Source of the DNA: SLFH01 sp050486265
GTDB taxonomy: Bacteria > Planctomycetota > Phycisphaerae > Phycisphaerales > UBA1924
Direction of reading: 5' to 3'
Length of the DNA: 64,000 nucleotides
Assembly (NCBI GenBank): GCA_050486265.1
Contig: JBJHCY010000001.1
Location: forward strand, 502,291-566,290
The notes beneath the pieces are model-generated. The model was not told where the DNA came from. It was given only the letters and a program-made list of their open reading frames with translations, and did no database searches. The translations under genes and the position numbers were made by a program. Below, piece after piece: positions 1 through 9,417 of this stretch; position 1 is the stretch's first letter; every line of letters begins with the position of its first letter.

Positions 1-724
<724 letters not shown>

Positions 725-727
725 GCC

Positions 728-1471
728 GTGCCCGCCCAGGCGACGGCACAGGTCCGCTGCTGCGACTGGCTGACGCTCGCGGCCGAGCTGCGGTCCGAAC
801 TCGGCCCCGCCTCGGTCGACCTCGTCTACGCCGACCCCCCGTTCAACACCGGCGAGACCCAGACGGGCCGCACCGGCGCCTACCCCGACCGATGGCCGAC
901 CCCGCAGGCCTGGGTCGCCTGGCTCAGCGAACGGCTGGAACCGACGCTCGACCTGCTCAAGCCGACCGGCTCGATCCTGCTCCACATCGACTGGCGGACG
1001 AGCCACCTTGCCCGGGTGCTGCTCGACGAACTGCTCGGTGAAGACAGGTTTGTCAACCACCTGATCTGGGCGTACGGGCTCGGCGGGTCCTCGCCCCGGC
1101 GTTTCGCCAGAAAGCACGACGACATCCTTTTTTACGCCAAAGACCCGGAGCGCTACTGGTTCCAGGCCCCGATGGTCCCCTCGACGAGCAATCGGATGGC
1201 CGGCGCTCCCAAGAAAGCGACGGATGTGCTCGACATCCCCGCGATCAACAACATGGCCCGCGAGCGGTTGGGGTATCCGACCCAGAAGCCGCTCGCCCTG
1301 CTCGAGATCCTCGTCGGCGCCTGCTCCCCGCCCGGAGGTTTGGTGGTCGATCCTTGCTGCGGCAGCGGCACGACGCTGGTTGCCGCGTCAAAGATCGGTC
1401 GTGCCTCCATCGGCGCCGATGTCAATCCACAGGCCGTAGAACTCACGAGAAACCGTCTCAACCGCGAATAG
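728..1471 (+). CDS. Site-specific DNA methyltransferase (N4/N6, beta-type motif order)
   Basis: A 247-residue S-adenosylmethionine-dependent amino-methyltransferase acting on adenine N6 or cytosine N4. The catalytic motif DPPFNTG lies near residue 37, and the SAM-binding motif DPCCGSGTT lies near residue 205, so the order is catalytic motif first (beta class, D12 class excluded). YPTQKP before the SAM motif is typical of this family. The start is a GTG 3 bases after the UDP-glucose dehydrogenase stop, so the two genes may be co-transcribed. No restriction endonuclease or specificity gene is next to it, and the next gene is a membrane protein. It therefore looks like an orphan methylase. Target sequence cannot be read from the protein. 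Confidence 0.9.
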   Translation: MPAQATAQVRCCDWLTLAAELRSELGPASVDLVYADPPFNTGETQTGRTGAYPDRWPTPQAWVAWLSERLEPTLDLLKPTGSILLHIDWRTSHLARVLLDELLGEDRFVNHLIWAYGLGGSSPRRFARKHDDILFYAKDPERYWFQAPMVPSTSNRMAGAPKKATDVLDIPAINNMARERLGYPTQKPLALLEILVGACSPPGGLVVDPCCGSGTTLVAASKIGRASIGADVNPQAVELTRNRLNRE

Positions 1472-1481
1472 ACTAGCTGCC

Positions 1482-2093
1482 ATGGCCCGGCGACTGTTGA
1501 GCTTCTACCAGCGTCACCCGCTGGTCAGCACCAACCTGAATATCCTCGCCTCGGGCGTGCTGGCGATCCTGCTGGCCAAGTGGCCCGTGCAGTGGGTGTC
1601 GGACTGGATCGGCGAGGGGTACAACGGGCTGAAGGTCGTGCTGGCGGCCCTCATCGACGCCGCGTTCGATGTTGCTGTCTACCTCGTGCTGCACTGGATC
1701 GCCAACCACTGGCGGCCCTACGGGTGCCACGACGAGATCGACCAGCACGAGCAGAAGTCCTGGTGGCGCAAATACATCCGATCCGTCTCGGGCATCCAGC
1801 TCGAACGCCTCTTCCTCTTCCCGGTCTTCTACGGCACGGCGATGGGCGGGATGTACGCCCTGATGCACTACGAGATCATGCGCGAGGGGCTGGCCTTCGC
1901 GGTCGCGTTCTTCACCGCCATTTGCGTCACGCGGGTGGTGCACACCATCTACTGGATCAAGACCGGCCGCTTCCGCACCGTGAGGATCGTCATCGACGAA
2001 TCGGAACTCAAGACCGCCGGCGGGGACGACGGGCAAGAGCGGTCGCAGTGGGGTGAGGATCCTGCGGGCCCCGGCTCGCAGCGGCGCTTCTAG
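1482..2093 (+). CDS. Uncharacterised inner-membrane protein, about four helices
   Basis: A 203-residue protein that I do not recognise. Hydrophobic stretches suggest about four membrane helices (near residues 18-35, 48-72, 106-128 and 132-155). A charged loop rich in His, Asp, Glu and Lys (HDEIDQHEQKSWWRK) sits between helices 2 and 3. The C-terminal 30 residues are hydrophilic and rich in Gly, Asp and Glu. The ATG lies 11 bases after the methyltransferase stop. High third-position GC in this frame supports coding, and the long opposite-strand frame looks like a mirror image. It ends 14 bases before the asparagine synthetase start. Confidence 0.75.
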   Translation: MARRLLSFYQRHPLVSTNLNILASGVLAILLAKWPVQWVSDWIGEGYNGLKVVLAALIDAAFDVAVYLVLHWIANHWRPYGCHDEIDQHEQKSWWRKYIRSVSGIQLERLFLFPVFYGTAMGGMYALMHYEIMREGLAFAVAFFTAICVTRVVHTIYWIKTGRFRTVRIVIDESELKTAGGDDGQERSQWGEDPAGPGSQRRF

Positions 2094-2106
2094 CTACCCT
2101 GCCCGC

Positions 2107-4032
2107 ATGTGCGGGCTCGGTGTCATCTGGCAGACTCTCCCGCCCGGGGCCGATCCCGGCGCGCAGGTCCCGCATCATTGGCTCGACGCGCTGGACGCTT
2201 CGATCGCCCTGCGCGGCTCCGACGCCTCGGGCCGTCTCCGGCTCGCGAAGCTCGACGCAGAGTCCGGGGAGCGACATCTCGTCGGGATGGTCCACCGCAG
2301 GCTGGCGGTCATCGATCCCGCCGGCGGCGCACAGCCGATGACGCTGGCGGACCCCGACGATCCCGAAGCCCCGCCCGCTCTCGCGGTCGTCTTCAACGGC
2401 TGCATCTACAACCACCGCGAACTCAGGGCCGAGCTCGAAGAGGACGGCGCCGACTTCCGATCCGACCACAGCGACACCGAGACCCTCCTGCACGGCTGGC
2501 GCGCGTGGGGCGAGGAACTCCCCGCGAGGCTGCACGGGATGTATGCCTTTGCGGTCTGGGATCCGTCGCGCCCCGGCCTCTTCGTCGCGCGCGACCCGTT
2601 CGGCGAGAAGCCGCTCTTTGCGACGCTGTGGGAGCAAGACGGCGTCCTCACGCGCGCGTGGTGCACCACCCTTCCCGGGCTCGTGCAACTGCGATCGCTG
2701 GCGGGGCTCGGATCCCCGATCGATGGAGAGGGCGTCGCGTCGATGGTCCGCAAGGGGTGGGGGGCCGACGCCTACGCAGACATCCGCCAGTGCGACACAG
2801 AACGCACCTCGGCGATGGGGCGCACGCTCGCCTCGCTCAAGAGCGGCGACCCGCCCGAGGCCTCCGAGCCGCTGACGCTCGACCGGCTCGAAGCCCTGCT
2901 CGTCAAGGCCGTCGAGCGACGCCTCGACGCCGATGTGCCCCTTGGGTGCTTTCTGTCGGGCGGGATCGACTCCTCGTTGATCGCCGCGATGGCGCACAGG
3001 GCGAGCGGCGATCTCTCGACCTTCTGCGTGCGGATGCCGGAAGCGGCCTACGACGAGTCGCCCTTTGCTCGTCGCGTCGCCGAGCACATCGGGACAGAGC
3101 ACGAGACGGTCGAGGTCTCGCCGGACCCGGCCTCGGATCTCGAATCGCTGATCGAGCAGCTCGGCCTGCCTTTCGCCGATTCGTCGCTGCTGGCGACGCA
3201 CTGGCTCAGCCGCGCCGTCAAGCAACGGGTCTCGGTGGCGCTCTCGGGCGACGGGGGCGACGAGCTCTTCGCCGGGTACTTCCGCTACCGCGCTGCGGAC
3301 CTCCTGGCCAAGTGGGGCCCGCTCCTGCGCCTGCTCCCCGCGTCGCTGCTCCCGGCGCGCGATCCGAAATCCGCTCCGACCTCGGCCCGGCGGCTCATCG
3401 TCGCGGCCAAGACGGGCGGCCCCGCCGAGATCAACACCGTCTTCGACAGACCAACGCTCCGCGCCGTCTTCCCGGAGCTTCGCGGCCGAGCCCCCTCCGG
3501 CCCGGCCGACGCCGAGGCGCTGCGAGCTGCCGACCTCGTCGATTACCTGCCCGACGACCTCCTGCGCAAGGTCGACACCGCCTCGATGGCCGTCTCGCTG
3601 GAGGTCAGGGCCCCGTTCCTCGACCACGACCTGGCCAGCGCCGCGATCGGCACGCCGACGCATTCCCTCACCCCGCGGGGCGAGCGCAAGGGCCTGCTCC
3701 GCGATCTGGCCCGGCGTCACCTGCCCGAGGAAGTTGTCGATCGGCCCAAACAGGGCTTCGCGGTCCCGATCGGCGTCTGGTTCCGCAACGATTTCGGATC
3801 GATGCGTCAACTCCTCCGCGATCACCTGCTCGCGGCGGATCCCTTCCCGGGGCTGCCCTTCGAGGCGGACCGGCGGGCGATCGAGCGCCTGCTCAGCGAG
3901 CACGACGCGGCGGGTGAGGCCTCGATCGTGCCGTGGAAGGGCCGTGACCACAGCCAGCGCCTGTATGCGATCCTCGTGCTCTCGATCTGGCTGAAGAGCA
4001 AGGCCAAGACGCCACCTACCCTGCGGGCATGA
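2107..4032 (+). CDS. asnB: Asparagine synthetase, glutamine-hydrolysing
   Basis: A 641-residue enzyme converting aspartate, glutamine and ATP to asparagine. The start was placed at the ATG giving MCGLGVIW, because Cys2 must be N-terminal after Met removal to act as the glutaminase nucleophile; the frame is open 54 bases further upstream but that extension would bury it. The class II glutamine amidotransferase domain occupies roughly residues 1-210, with ARDPFGEKPLF near its end. The synthetase domain carries the ATP pyrophosphatase loop FLSGGIDSS near residue 284, followed by SGDGGDELFAGYFRY and EVRAPFLDHDLA. Length matches bacterial AsnB. The family also includes amidotransferases acting on surface polysaccharides, so a role in glycan modification is possible. 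Its stop overlaps the next start as ATGA. Confidence 0.92.
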   Translation: MCGLGVIWQTLPPGADPGAQVPHHWLDALDASIALRGSDASGRLRLAKLDAESGERHLVGMVHRRLAVIDPAGGAQPMTLADPDDPEAPPALAVVFNGCIYNHRELRAELEEDGADFRSDHSDTETLLHGWRAWGEELPARLHGMYAFAVWDPSRPGLFVARDPFGEKPLFATLWEQDGVLTRAWCTTLPGLVQLRSLAGLGSPIDGEGVASMVRKGWGADAYADIRQCDTERTSAMGRTLASLKSGDPPEASEPLTLDRLEALLVKAVERRLDADVPLGCFLSGGIDSSLIAAMAHRASGDLSTFCVRMPEAAYDESPFARRVAEHIGTEHETVEVSPDPASDLESLIEQLGLPFADSSLLATHWLSRAVKQRVSVALSGDGGDELFAGYFRYRAADLLAKWGPLLRLLPASLLPARDPKSAPTSARRLIVAAKTGGPAEINTVFDRPTLRAVFPELRGRAPSGPADAEALRAADLVDYLPDDLLRKVDTASMAVSLEVRAPFLDHDLASAAIGTPTHSLTPRGERKGLLRDLARRHLPEEVVDRPKQGFAVPIGVWFRNDFGSMRQLLRDHLLAADPFPGLPFEADRRAIERLLSEHDAAGEASIVPWKGRDHSQRLYAILVLSIWLKSKAKTPPTLRA

Positions 4033-4772
4033 TGCCCCGCTGGTTTCTGCCTGTCGCCGTGCTCGCGTTCACCGTCTCCGTCGCGATGTTCATCGCGATC
4101 GCGTTCTTCTCGCGTCCGGGCTCGCCCTCGGAGGTCCCGCCGGAGAACATCCCGACGCTCGGCGGCCCGGTCGATCCCGACGACGACCGCGTCATCACCA
4201 TCCGCCCCCGCCGCGACCCCTCACGCAGTCCCGCCGAGCCCGATCCTGGCCTGGAAGACATGCGCGTCGGCGCGTTCGAGGGCGTCGACCAGCGGGGCGA
4301 GCCCGTCGATCAGTCGATCCTCGAAGGCGGGTACACGGTTATGGACTTCTTCTTCACCAACTGCCCGCTCGCCTGCCCGGGGATGACCGCCGCGATGCGT
4401 CGATTGCAGAACGAGCTGGAGGGTGTGCCCGTCCGCTTCCTGAGTATGTCGGTCGACCCCGAGCGCGACACGCCCGAGGCGCTGCTCGCCTACGCCGAGA
4501 ACAACCGCGCCGACCAGAGCCGCTGGTCGTTCATCAATGTGCCGGCAGAGACGGTGATGCGGATCGCGTCCGAAGAGCTCGGGTTTAATCTTTCCGAGGA
4601 CCGCTCACGCCGCTTCGACCTCGGCGACGGCGAGTTCATGTACAACATCAACCACCCGACCCGCCTGATCCTCGTCGGCCCCGACCGACGCGTGCTCGGC
4701 CTCTACCCGTTCGAGGACCGCGAAGAGCTGAAGCTGCTCGAAGAGCGGGTGCGCACGGTCACAGCGCGTTGA
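4029..4772 (+). CDS. SCO1/SenC-family copper chaperone or thiol redox protein
   Basis: A 247-residue membrane-anchored thioredoxin-fold protein of the type that delivers copper to the CuA site of cytochrome c oxidase or keeps its cysteines reduced. Residues about 8-28 form an N-terminal transmembrane anchor, followed by a Pro-rich linker. The copper-binding CxxxC motif is seen in TNCPLACPGM (Cys112 and Cys116), and the third ligand is His209 in NINHPTRLILV. The family motif SVDPERDTPEAL is present. The start overlaps the asnB stop by four bases, so the two are translationally coupled even though their functions look unrelated. No oxidase genes are nearby. Confidence 0.9.
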   Translation: MMPRWFLPVAVLAFTVSVAMFIAIAFFSRPGSPSEVPPENIPTLGGPVDPDDDRVITIRPRRDPSRSPAEPDPGLEDMRVGAFEGVDQRGEPVDQSILEGGYTVMDFFFTNCPLACPGMTAAMRRLQNELEGVPVRFLSMSVDPERDTPEALLAYAENNRADQSRWSFINVPAETVMRIASEELGFNLSEDRSRRFDLGDGEFMYNINHPTRLILVGPDRRVLGLYPFEDREELKLLEERVRTVTAR

Positions 4773-4781
4773 TTCGTTTCA

Positions 4782-6431
4782 TTACCCCCGCAGCGATCGC
4801 CCCGTCATCGCTTCGGGCTGCCCGAGCTCCATCATCTCCAGCGCCGTCGGGATGATGTCGCCGAGGCATCCGCCGTCGCGGAGTTTCCAACCCTTGAACG
4901 TTTCGCCGACGACGATCAGCGGCACGGGGTAGGTGGTGTGGGCGGTGTGCGGGGCGTCGGTCTTGGGGTCCCACATCTGCTCGGCGTTGCCGTGGTCGGC
5001 GGTGACGATCAGCGAGCCGCCACGCTTGAGCGTCCTCTCGACGATCCTGCCCGTCAGCCGGTCCACCGTCTCGCACGCCTTGACCGCCGCGTCGAGATTG
5101 CCGGTGTGCCCGACCATGTCGCCGTTGGCGAAGTTGACGATGATGACATCTTCGCAGTCGTCGGCGTCGAGCCGCTCCAGCACGGCGTCGCAGACGCCCT
5201 CGGCCGACATCTCCGGCCGCAGGTCGTAGGTGGCGACCTGCGGCGACTGGATGATCCCGCGCGTCTCGCCCTCGAACGGATCGTCGCGGTAGTCGTTGAA
5301 GAAGAAGGTCACATGCGGGAACTTCTCCGTCTCGGCGCAGCGGAACTGGCGCAGCCCGAGGCGGCTGAAGTACTCGCCCGCGATGTCTTTCATCTTCGGC
5401 GGCTTGGGAAATGCGACCGGCGCGAGCGAGGCGAGGCGTTCGGAGTACGCCGTCAGCAGCACGAAGCGCAGGTCGGGCTTGGGCCCGCGTTCAAAGCCGC
5501 GCTCGCCGGTGTCGGGCGAGGGCTTGACCTCCGGCGCGCCGTGGAACTCGGGCAGCAGGAAGGCCGAGCAGAGCTCGCGCGGGCGGTCGCCCCGGTAGTT
5601 GTAGAAGATCACCGTGTCGCCCTCGGCGATGCGGTTCGAACACGCTTCTTCAGGGCTCTTTGCGATGATGGTGGGGGGCGTGAACTCGTCGCCCTTGAGC
5701 CCTTCGTCGACCGGCGATTCGTAGTGGCTGCTGATCGCCTCTTCGGCCGTCGAGGCCTGCCCAACGCCCTCGGCCTTGGCGTCGCGCCCGGTCAGGCAGG
5801 CGTACGCCCGGGCGACGCGCTCCCAGCGGTTGTCGCGGTCCATCGCCCAGTAGCGACCGATCACCGAAGCGATCCGCCCGACGCCGTGCTTTTCGAGCAT
5901 CCGCTCGACCTGCGCGATGTACCCCTTGCCGGTGTAGGGCCCGGTGTCGCGCCCGTCGGTGAACAGGTGCACGCGGACCTCGGTCGCCTGCAGCTCGGCG
6001 CAGAGCTTGACGAGGGCTTCGAGGTGTTCGAGCAGCCCGTGCACGCCGGCGTCGGAGCAGATGCCCATCAGGTGCACCGCCTTGCCGCTGTCGCGCGCCG
6101 AGGCGACCGCGTCGGCCAGGGTCTTGTTGCTTTTCAGCCCCTCGCGGCAGGCCTTGGTGATCCTGACGGCCTCCTGGTCGACGATCCGGCCCGCCCCGAT
6201 GTTCTGGTGCCCGACCTCCGAGTTGCCCATGGTCTCTTCGGGCAGGCCGACCGCCTCGCCGCTGGTTTCGATGAGGGTCGTCGGCCACTCGCGCATCAGG
6301 CGGTCGGCGACGGGCGTGCTGGCGAGCTTGATCGCGTTGAAGCGGTCGTGCTCGGGGTGGGGGTTCTCGCCCCAGCCGTCGCGGATGACCAAGACGAACG
6401 GGGTGTGTTTCGGCGTGGCTTTGTTGTTCAC
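4782..6431 (-). CDS. gpmI: 2,3-bisphosphoglycerate-independent phosphoglycerate mutase
   Basis: Glycolytic enzyme interconverting 3- and 2-phosphoglycerate through a phosphoserine intermediate, using two Mn2+ ions. The start is a GTG giving VNNKATPKH just ahead of the family N-terminus; upstream sequence in the same frame is low-complexity and not family-like. The product has 549 residues, in the usual 510-550 range. Hallmarks are DGWGENP (metal aspartate), MGNSEVGHQNIGAGR with the catalytic serine, and VTADHGNAEQM near the C-terminus. The gene converges on the SCO-like gene with a 9-base gap. A divergent exported-protein gene starts about 170 bases from its start codon. Confidence 0.95.
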   Translation of the reverse strand: MNNKATPKHTPFVLVIRDGWGENPHPEHDRFNAIKLASTPVADRLMREWPTTLIETSGEAVGLPEETMGNSEVGHQNIGAGRIVDQEAVRITKACREGLKSNKTLADAVASARDSGKAVHLMGICSDAGVHGLLEHLEALVKLCAELQATEVRVHLFTDGRDTGPYTGKGYIAQVERMLEKHGVGRIASVIGRYWAMDRDNRWERVARAYACLTGRDAKAEGVGQASTAEEAISSHYESPVDEGLKGDEFTPPTIIAKSPEEACSNRIAEGDTVIFYNYRGDRPRELCSAFLLPEFHGAPEVKPSPDTGERGFERGPKPDLRFVLLTAYSERLASLAPVAFPKPPKMKDIAGEYFSRLGLRQFRCAETEKFPHVTFFFNDYRDDPFEGETRGIIQSPQVATYDLRPEMSAEGVCDAVLERLDADDCEDVIIVNFANGDMVGHTGNLDAAVKACETVDRLTGRIVERTLKRGGSLIVTADHGNAEQMWDPKTDAPHTAHTTYPVPLIVVGETFKGWKLRDGGCLGDIIPTALEMMELGQPEAMTGRSLRG

Positions 6432-6600
6432 GACGGCATGGTAGTGAACGGCAGGCGCCTCCAGAGTCGCACGGCGGGCGTCGCTGCGGGGCAAGAAAAA
6501 TTCCTGTTGACCAGCAATGAAAGAGCGGGTACAGTTGAGACCGAGTCGCAATAACGGCCGGTCGCGGCCGACAAGAGAGAAGAGAGAAACGGAGATCATC

Positions 6601-7278
6601 ATGAAGACCCACACCCGTACCGCCGTCGTCGGTGCCGCTGTCTCGTTCGGCCTCGCCTCGGTCGCCGGCGCCAACCTGCTCGATTTCATCGAGACCTTCG
6701 ACACCGACGCCGCCAACTGGCGGAACTTCGACGGCACCGCCGAGCTCGACTGGTTCCCCTCCGGCGGGCCGGACGGCTCGGCCTACGCATCGAGCGTCTA
6801 CAACCTGACCAACTTCACCGGGGGCTTCCCGCCCGTGGTCATCCGGGCGCAGGCGAACTTCAACTCGTCGGGCGGCGCGTACACGGGCGACTGGATTGCC
6901 GGCGGCGTCACCGGCGTCACCTTCGACATCCGCCACGATGCGCCCGAAGCCGTCGCGATCACCGGGCGCTTCGCCAACTCCGCCAACCGCGGCGCGTCGA
7001 CCGAGACGCCCTCGCTGCTGCAGCCGGGCGTCTGGACGACCATTTCGATCGACCTGAGCGAGGGCAGCCCGGACATCATCTCGCTGGGCGGGCTGAGCTA
7101 CCAAGCGATCTTCACCGACATCGCCAACATCCAACTCGGCTTCGAGCCCCCGGCCAACCTCGCCGGGCAGAACATCGATGTCCGCATCGATGTCGACAAC
7201 TTCGCGCTCGTCCCCGCGCCGGGCACGGCGGCGCTGGGCCTGATCGCGGGCCTCGCGGCCTTGCGGCGTCGGCGCTGA
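6601..7278 (+). CDS. Exported protein with C-terminal PEP-CTERM-like sorting tail
   Basis: A 225-residue secreted protein of unknown function. It starts with a signal peptide (MKTHTRTAVVGAAVSFG, cleavage near SVAGA) and ends with VPAPGTAALGLIAGLAALRRRR, a Pro-Ala-Pro-Gly box, a hydrophobic helix and an Arg cluster. That is the layout of the PEP-CTERM class as it appears in planctomycetes, processed by an exosortase. The middle resembles a beta-sandwich, carbohydrate-binding-like domain (FDTDAANWRNFDG, then DVRIDVDNFAL at the end). The ATG has a purine-rich ribosome site, GAGAGAAACGGAG. The frame is open 84 bases further upstream, but that extension would hide the signal peptide. Confidence 0.85.
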   Translation: MKTHTRTAVVGAAVSFGLASVAGANLLDFIETFDTDAANWRNFDGTAELDWFPSGGPDGSAYASSVYNLTNFTGGFPPVVIRAQANFNSSGGAYTGDWIAGGVTGVTFDIRHDAPEAVAITGRFANSANRGASTETPSLLQPGVWTTISIDLSEGSPDIISLGGLSYQAIFTDIANIQLGFEPPANLAGQNIDVRIDVDNFALVPAPGTAALGLIAGLAALRRRR

Positions 7279-7336
7279 GCCGGCGGCTCTCGCCGGCCCT
7301 GTCGATCGGACAGACAACCACGGCGCAATCACGGCA

Positions 7337-7372
7337 AACAAAAGCCCCCGCGAGGTGATCCTCGCGGGGGCT
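7337..7372 (-). terminator. Rho-independent terminator for the basic protein gene
   Basis: A perfect 13-bp stem (AGCCCCCGCGAGG with its complement) around a TGAT loop at 7343-7372. On the minus strand it is followed by TTTTGTTT. It sits 28 bases beyond the stop of the basic protein gene and may also stop read-through from the exported-protein gene on the plus strand. Confidence 0.85.
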
Positions 7373-7399
7373 AGTCGTTGCACAGGGATCGGCGGGGAC

Positions 7400-8173
7400 T
7401 CAGCCGCGGCTGTCGCGCTTGGCCTGGTTGCGTCGGGTCTTGCCGGCGACGCCCCGGACATTCTTGGCGATGCCGCTCTCGGCGAAGTGCTTGTCTATGC
7501 GGGCGGCGCGCGACCGTTTGGCGGTTTTCTTCCTCCCGGACTCGACGGCGGCCTGGGGCGCGGGCTCGGCCTTCAGCGGGTTGCGGCTGGGGAGGGCTTT
7601 GCGGGCCGATTTTTTGCGGGCGGCCTTCTTGCCCGTGCTCCCCGCCGACGAGCGGAGGGCCGCGGCCCCTGTCGCCTTGCGGGCCGTGGCCTTCTTCCGG
7701 GGCGCCTTCTTCTTGGACTTCTTGGCGGTCTTCTTCGACGCCTTCTTGCGGACCTTTTTCGAAGCCTTCTTTGAGGTCTTCCTCATCGTGGGGGAGGCGC
7801 TATCGCCGGCGGCGGACTTGCTCCGGCGACGGGTGACCTTCTTGTGGGCGGGGGCGGCCGCGGGGGTCTCGCCGGTGGCGGCCAGGGCCTCCTCGAACCG
7901 GTCGAGCGTCTCCTGGAAGAGCTCGGCCTTGGCCAAGGTGTTGCGGTTGTCGGCGGCGGGCCTGCCAGAACGCGGGGCCCTTTTGCCCCGCATTTCGCCG
8001 GTTTGGCGAGCGGCGAGGCTGCGGTACTTGTCGCGGAGCTTGCGAGCCCTGGAGACCTTCTGGCGGAGCCGCGCGGGGGTGAGCGTCCCGATCTCTCGCT
8101 TCCCGCTGGCGCGAACGAGTTCGTACTCGCTCGCGGTGCAAAGGGTCTTGGCTCGCTGCATGTTGATGGCCAT
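7400..8173 (-). CDS. Lysine/alanine-rich, histone H1-like basic protein
   Basis: A 257-residue protein in two parts. Residues 1-95 are a mixed, probably helical domain beginning MAINMQRAKTLCTASEYEL. Residues from about 110 onward are a low-complexity tail dense in Lys, Arg and Ala, with KKASKK and RKKA type repeats like eukaryotic H1 tails and bacterial AlgP or Hc1. Such tails bind DNA or RNA without sequence specificity, so a nucleoid-compacting role is likely by analogy; this is inference. The start has a good ribosome site (AAGAGGAACC, 7 bases upstream). A strong terminator follows. The globular N-terminal domain is not one I can name. Confidence 0.75.
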   Translation of the reverse strand: MAINMQRAKTLCTASEYELVRASGKREIGTLTPARLRQKVSRARKLRDKYRSLAARQTGEMRGKRAPRSGRPAADNRNTLAKAELFQETLDRFEEALAATGETPAAAPAHKKVTRRRSKSAAGDSASPTMRKTSKKASKKVRKKASKKTAKKSKKKAPRKKATARKATGAAALRSSAGSTGKKAARKKSARKALPSRNPLKAEPAPQAAVESGRKKTAKRSRAARIDKHFAESGIAKNVRGVAGKTRRNQAKRDSRG

Positions 8174-8301
8174 CGGTGTGGTTCCTCTTGGTTCTCCGGC
8201 GCGTCCGTCGTGGAGCGCCGCCGCTGAAGCATACATCGCGCGCGATGCGCATGCCATGCGCCCCGCCGAAGAGACGCGCCCGATCCTGTACACTCCGGCC
8301 C

Positions 8302-8778
8302 ATGTCCGAGGTCGGACTGATCGCATCCTTCGTGCACGCCGTAATCGCGGGCATGCTCTGGGGCAGGTGGGAGGCGGCGATCTTCCGCAGCCGCTCGCTG
8401 CGACGGGCGAACATCCCGCGTCTGACACTCGGGGCGACGGTGCTCGTCGCGGTGGCGGTCCTGTTCGTGCTGCTGCGCACCATCGCCGACGCGGAGGTGC
8501 GCGACTCGCTCTACCTCGGCTGGTACAAGGTCATGGGGCGGCGTCGAAGTGAGTCGAGCGGCGATGCAGCTCGCGCTCCTGTCGGGCGTGGTCGGCGGCG
8601 CCCCGATCGCTCAGAACGCGTCGCCCGTCTTTATGCTCGATTCGGACCGGATGCCCGCCATATGGCCCTCACCGGGTATGGACGACAACCGGTCGACGAC
8701 TTCCGATCGAGATTTCCCTTCCGCCGGGATGCTCAAGCGCAACGGGATCGGCGAGGCGGTGGTCGTCATTGGCGATGA
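8302..8778 (+). CDS. Small membrane protein, 3' end uncertain
   Basis: The N-terminal 85 residues look real: MSEVGLIASFVHAVIAGMLWG followed by an amphipathic Arg-rich stretch, then a strong second helix (LGATVLVAVAVLFVLLRT) and a short conserved-looking end, DSLYLGWYKVMGRRR. Beyond about 8545 the frame stays open to 8778, but codon use there favours a different frame, in which another gene starts at a GTG. The natural end may therefore be earlier and lost to a frameshift. It is transcribed divergently from the basic protein gene. No function can be assigned. Confidence 0.45.
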   Translation: MSEVGLIASFVHAVIAGMLWGRWEAAIFRSRSLRRANIPRLTLGATVLVAVAVLFVLLRTIADAEVRDSLYLGWYKVMGRRRSESSGDAARAPVGRGRRRPDRSERVARLYARFGPDARHMALTGYGRQPVDDFRSRFPFRRDAQAQRDRRGGGRHWR

Positions 8779-9108
8779 GGGGCTCGTTTCCGAGGACCTC
8801 CAAGCGTGTGCTCCGCCGGTGGCAGGAGGGCGGCTTGCCGATCCGGCGGGTGCGCGTGGACGAGTCGTCGCCCAGCGATTACGAGGTCGTCCCGCCCTGC
8901 CGGTTCCGGTCGACCTTCTACCGGGCCGTGGCCAAGTCCAAGCTCCGTCCCAACGCGGCTGGCGGCTTCGGCGCCCTCGTGCCCGATCCCCAAGAGCACA
9001 GCGGACAGGGCTTCAGCGGGAGCGGGTTCGGCGGAGCCCGCTATTGCGCGGTCCCTGACCGAAGATTCCACCGGGTGTCGGTGCAGTTAATAATTACAGT
9101 TTGTTCTT
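8549..9108 (+). pseudogene. Frameshifted gene of unknown function
   Basis: Two segments in different frames show consistent high third-position GC. From the GTG at 8549 (or ATG at 8564) to about 8800, the protein reads through MLKRNGIGEAVVVIGDE; after that this frame becomes Arg/Gly/Pro-rich nonsense. From about 8790 to the TAG at 9106, another frame takes over with RVLRRWQEGGLPIRRVRVDE and then PCRFRSTFYRAVAKSKLRP. Joining them gives one plausible protein of about 185 residues interrupted by a single shift near 8790-8805. It may be a genuine pseudogene or a sequencing error. The family is not recognised. Confidence 0.4.
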
Positions 9109-9417
9109 AGGTTGTTGGCGCAGCCGGTGCGGCATACGAACGGACAGCGTGCGGCAGGAGCACGCCTTGCCGCGACCAACGATGTTTATCCCTGTCGCCG
9201 TTCGCATTTGTTCAGGTAATTCGGTTTTCCTCCCGCCGCTCGTTTCGAGTATTCCGGACAATGGAGCAAAGTAGAGCTATTGTGGGGTTGCGCCGCGCAC
9301 GCGTTCCGGTTCGGTTGTTCCGAAGGACGGCGGGCGGCGCAGCGGAGGCCGCGCGTCACGACCGGCCGCCCGCGGATTGCCGACGCCCGAGCGTCGTGCT
9401 TGAAAGAGGAGGCTGGT
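9109..9417. other. Intergenic stretch before the TPR protein gene
   Basis: About 310 bases without a supported gene. The left part (around 9085-9115) contains an AT-rich patch, TTAATAATTACAG, unusual for this genome. The right part holds the leader of the TPR gene, with a strong AGAGGAGG ribosome site about 6 bases before its ATG. No convincing promoter, hairpin or RNA was identified. Confidence 0.4.

Noticed and set aside
2008..3951. A 647-codon minus-strand frame opposite asnB
   Set aside because: Low-complexity Arg/Gly/Glu composition and no motif, whereas the plus strand encodes a complete asparagine synthetase.
4938..6554. A 538-codon plus-strand frame opposite gpmI
   Set aside because: Same mirror effect of GC-rich codons; gpmI is complete on the minus strand.
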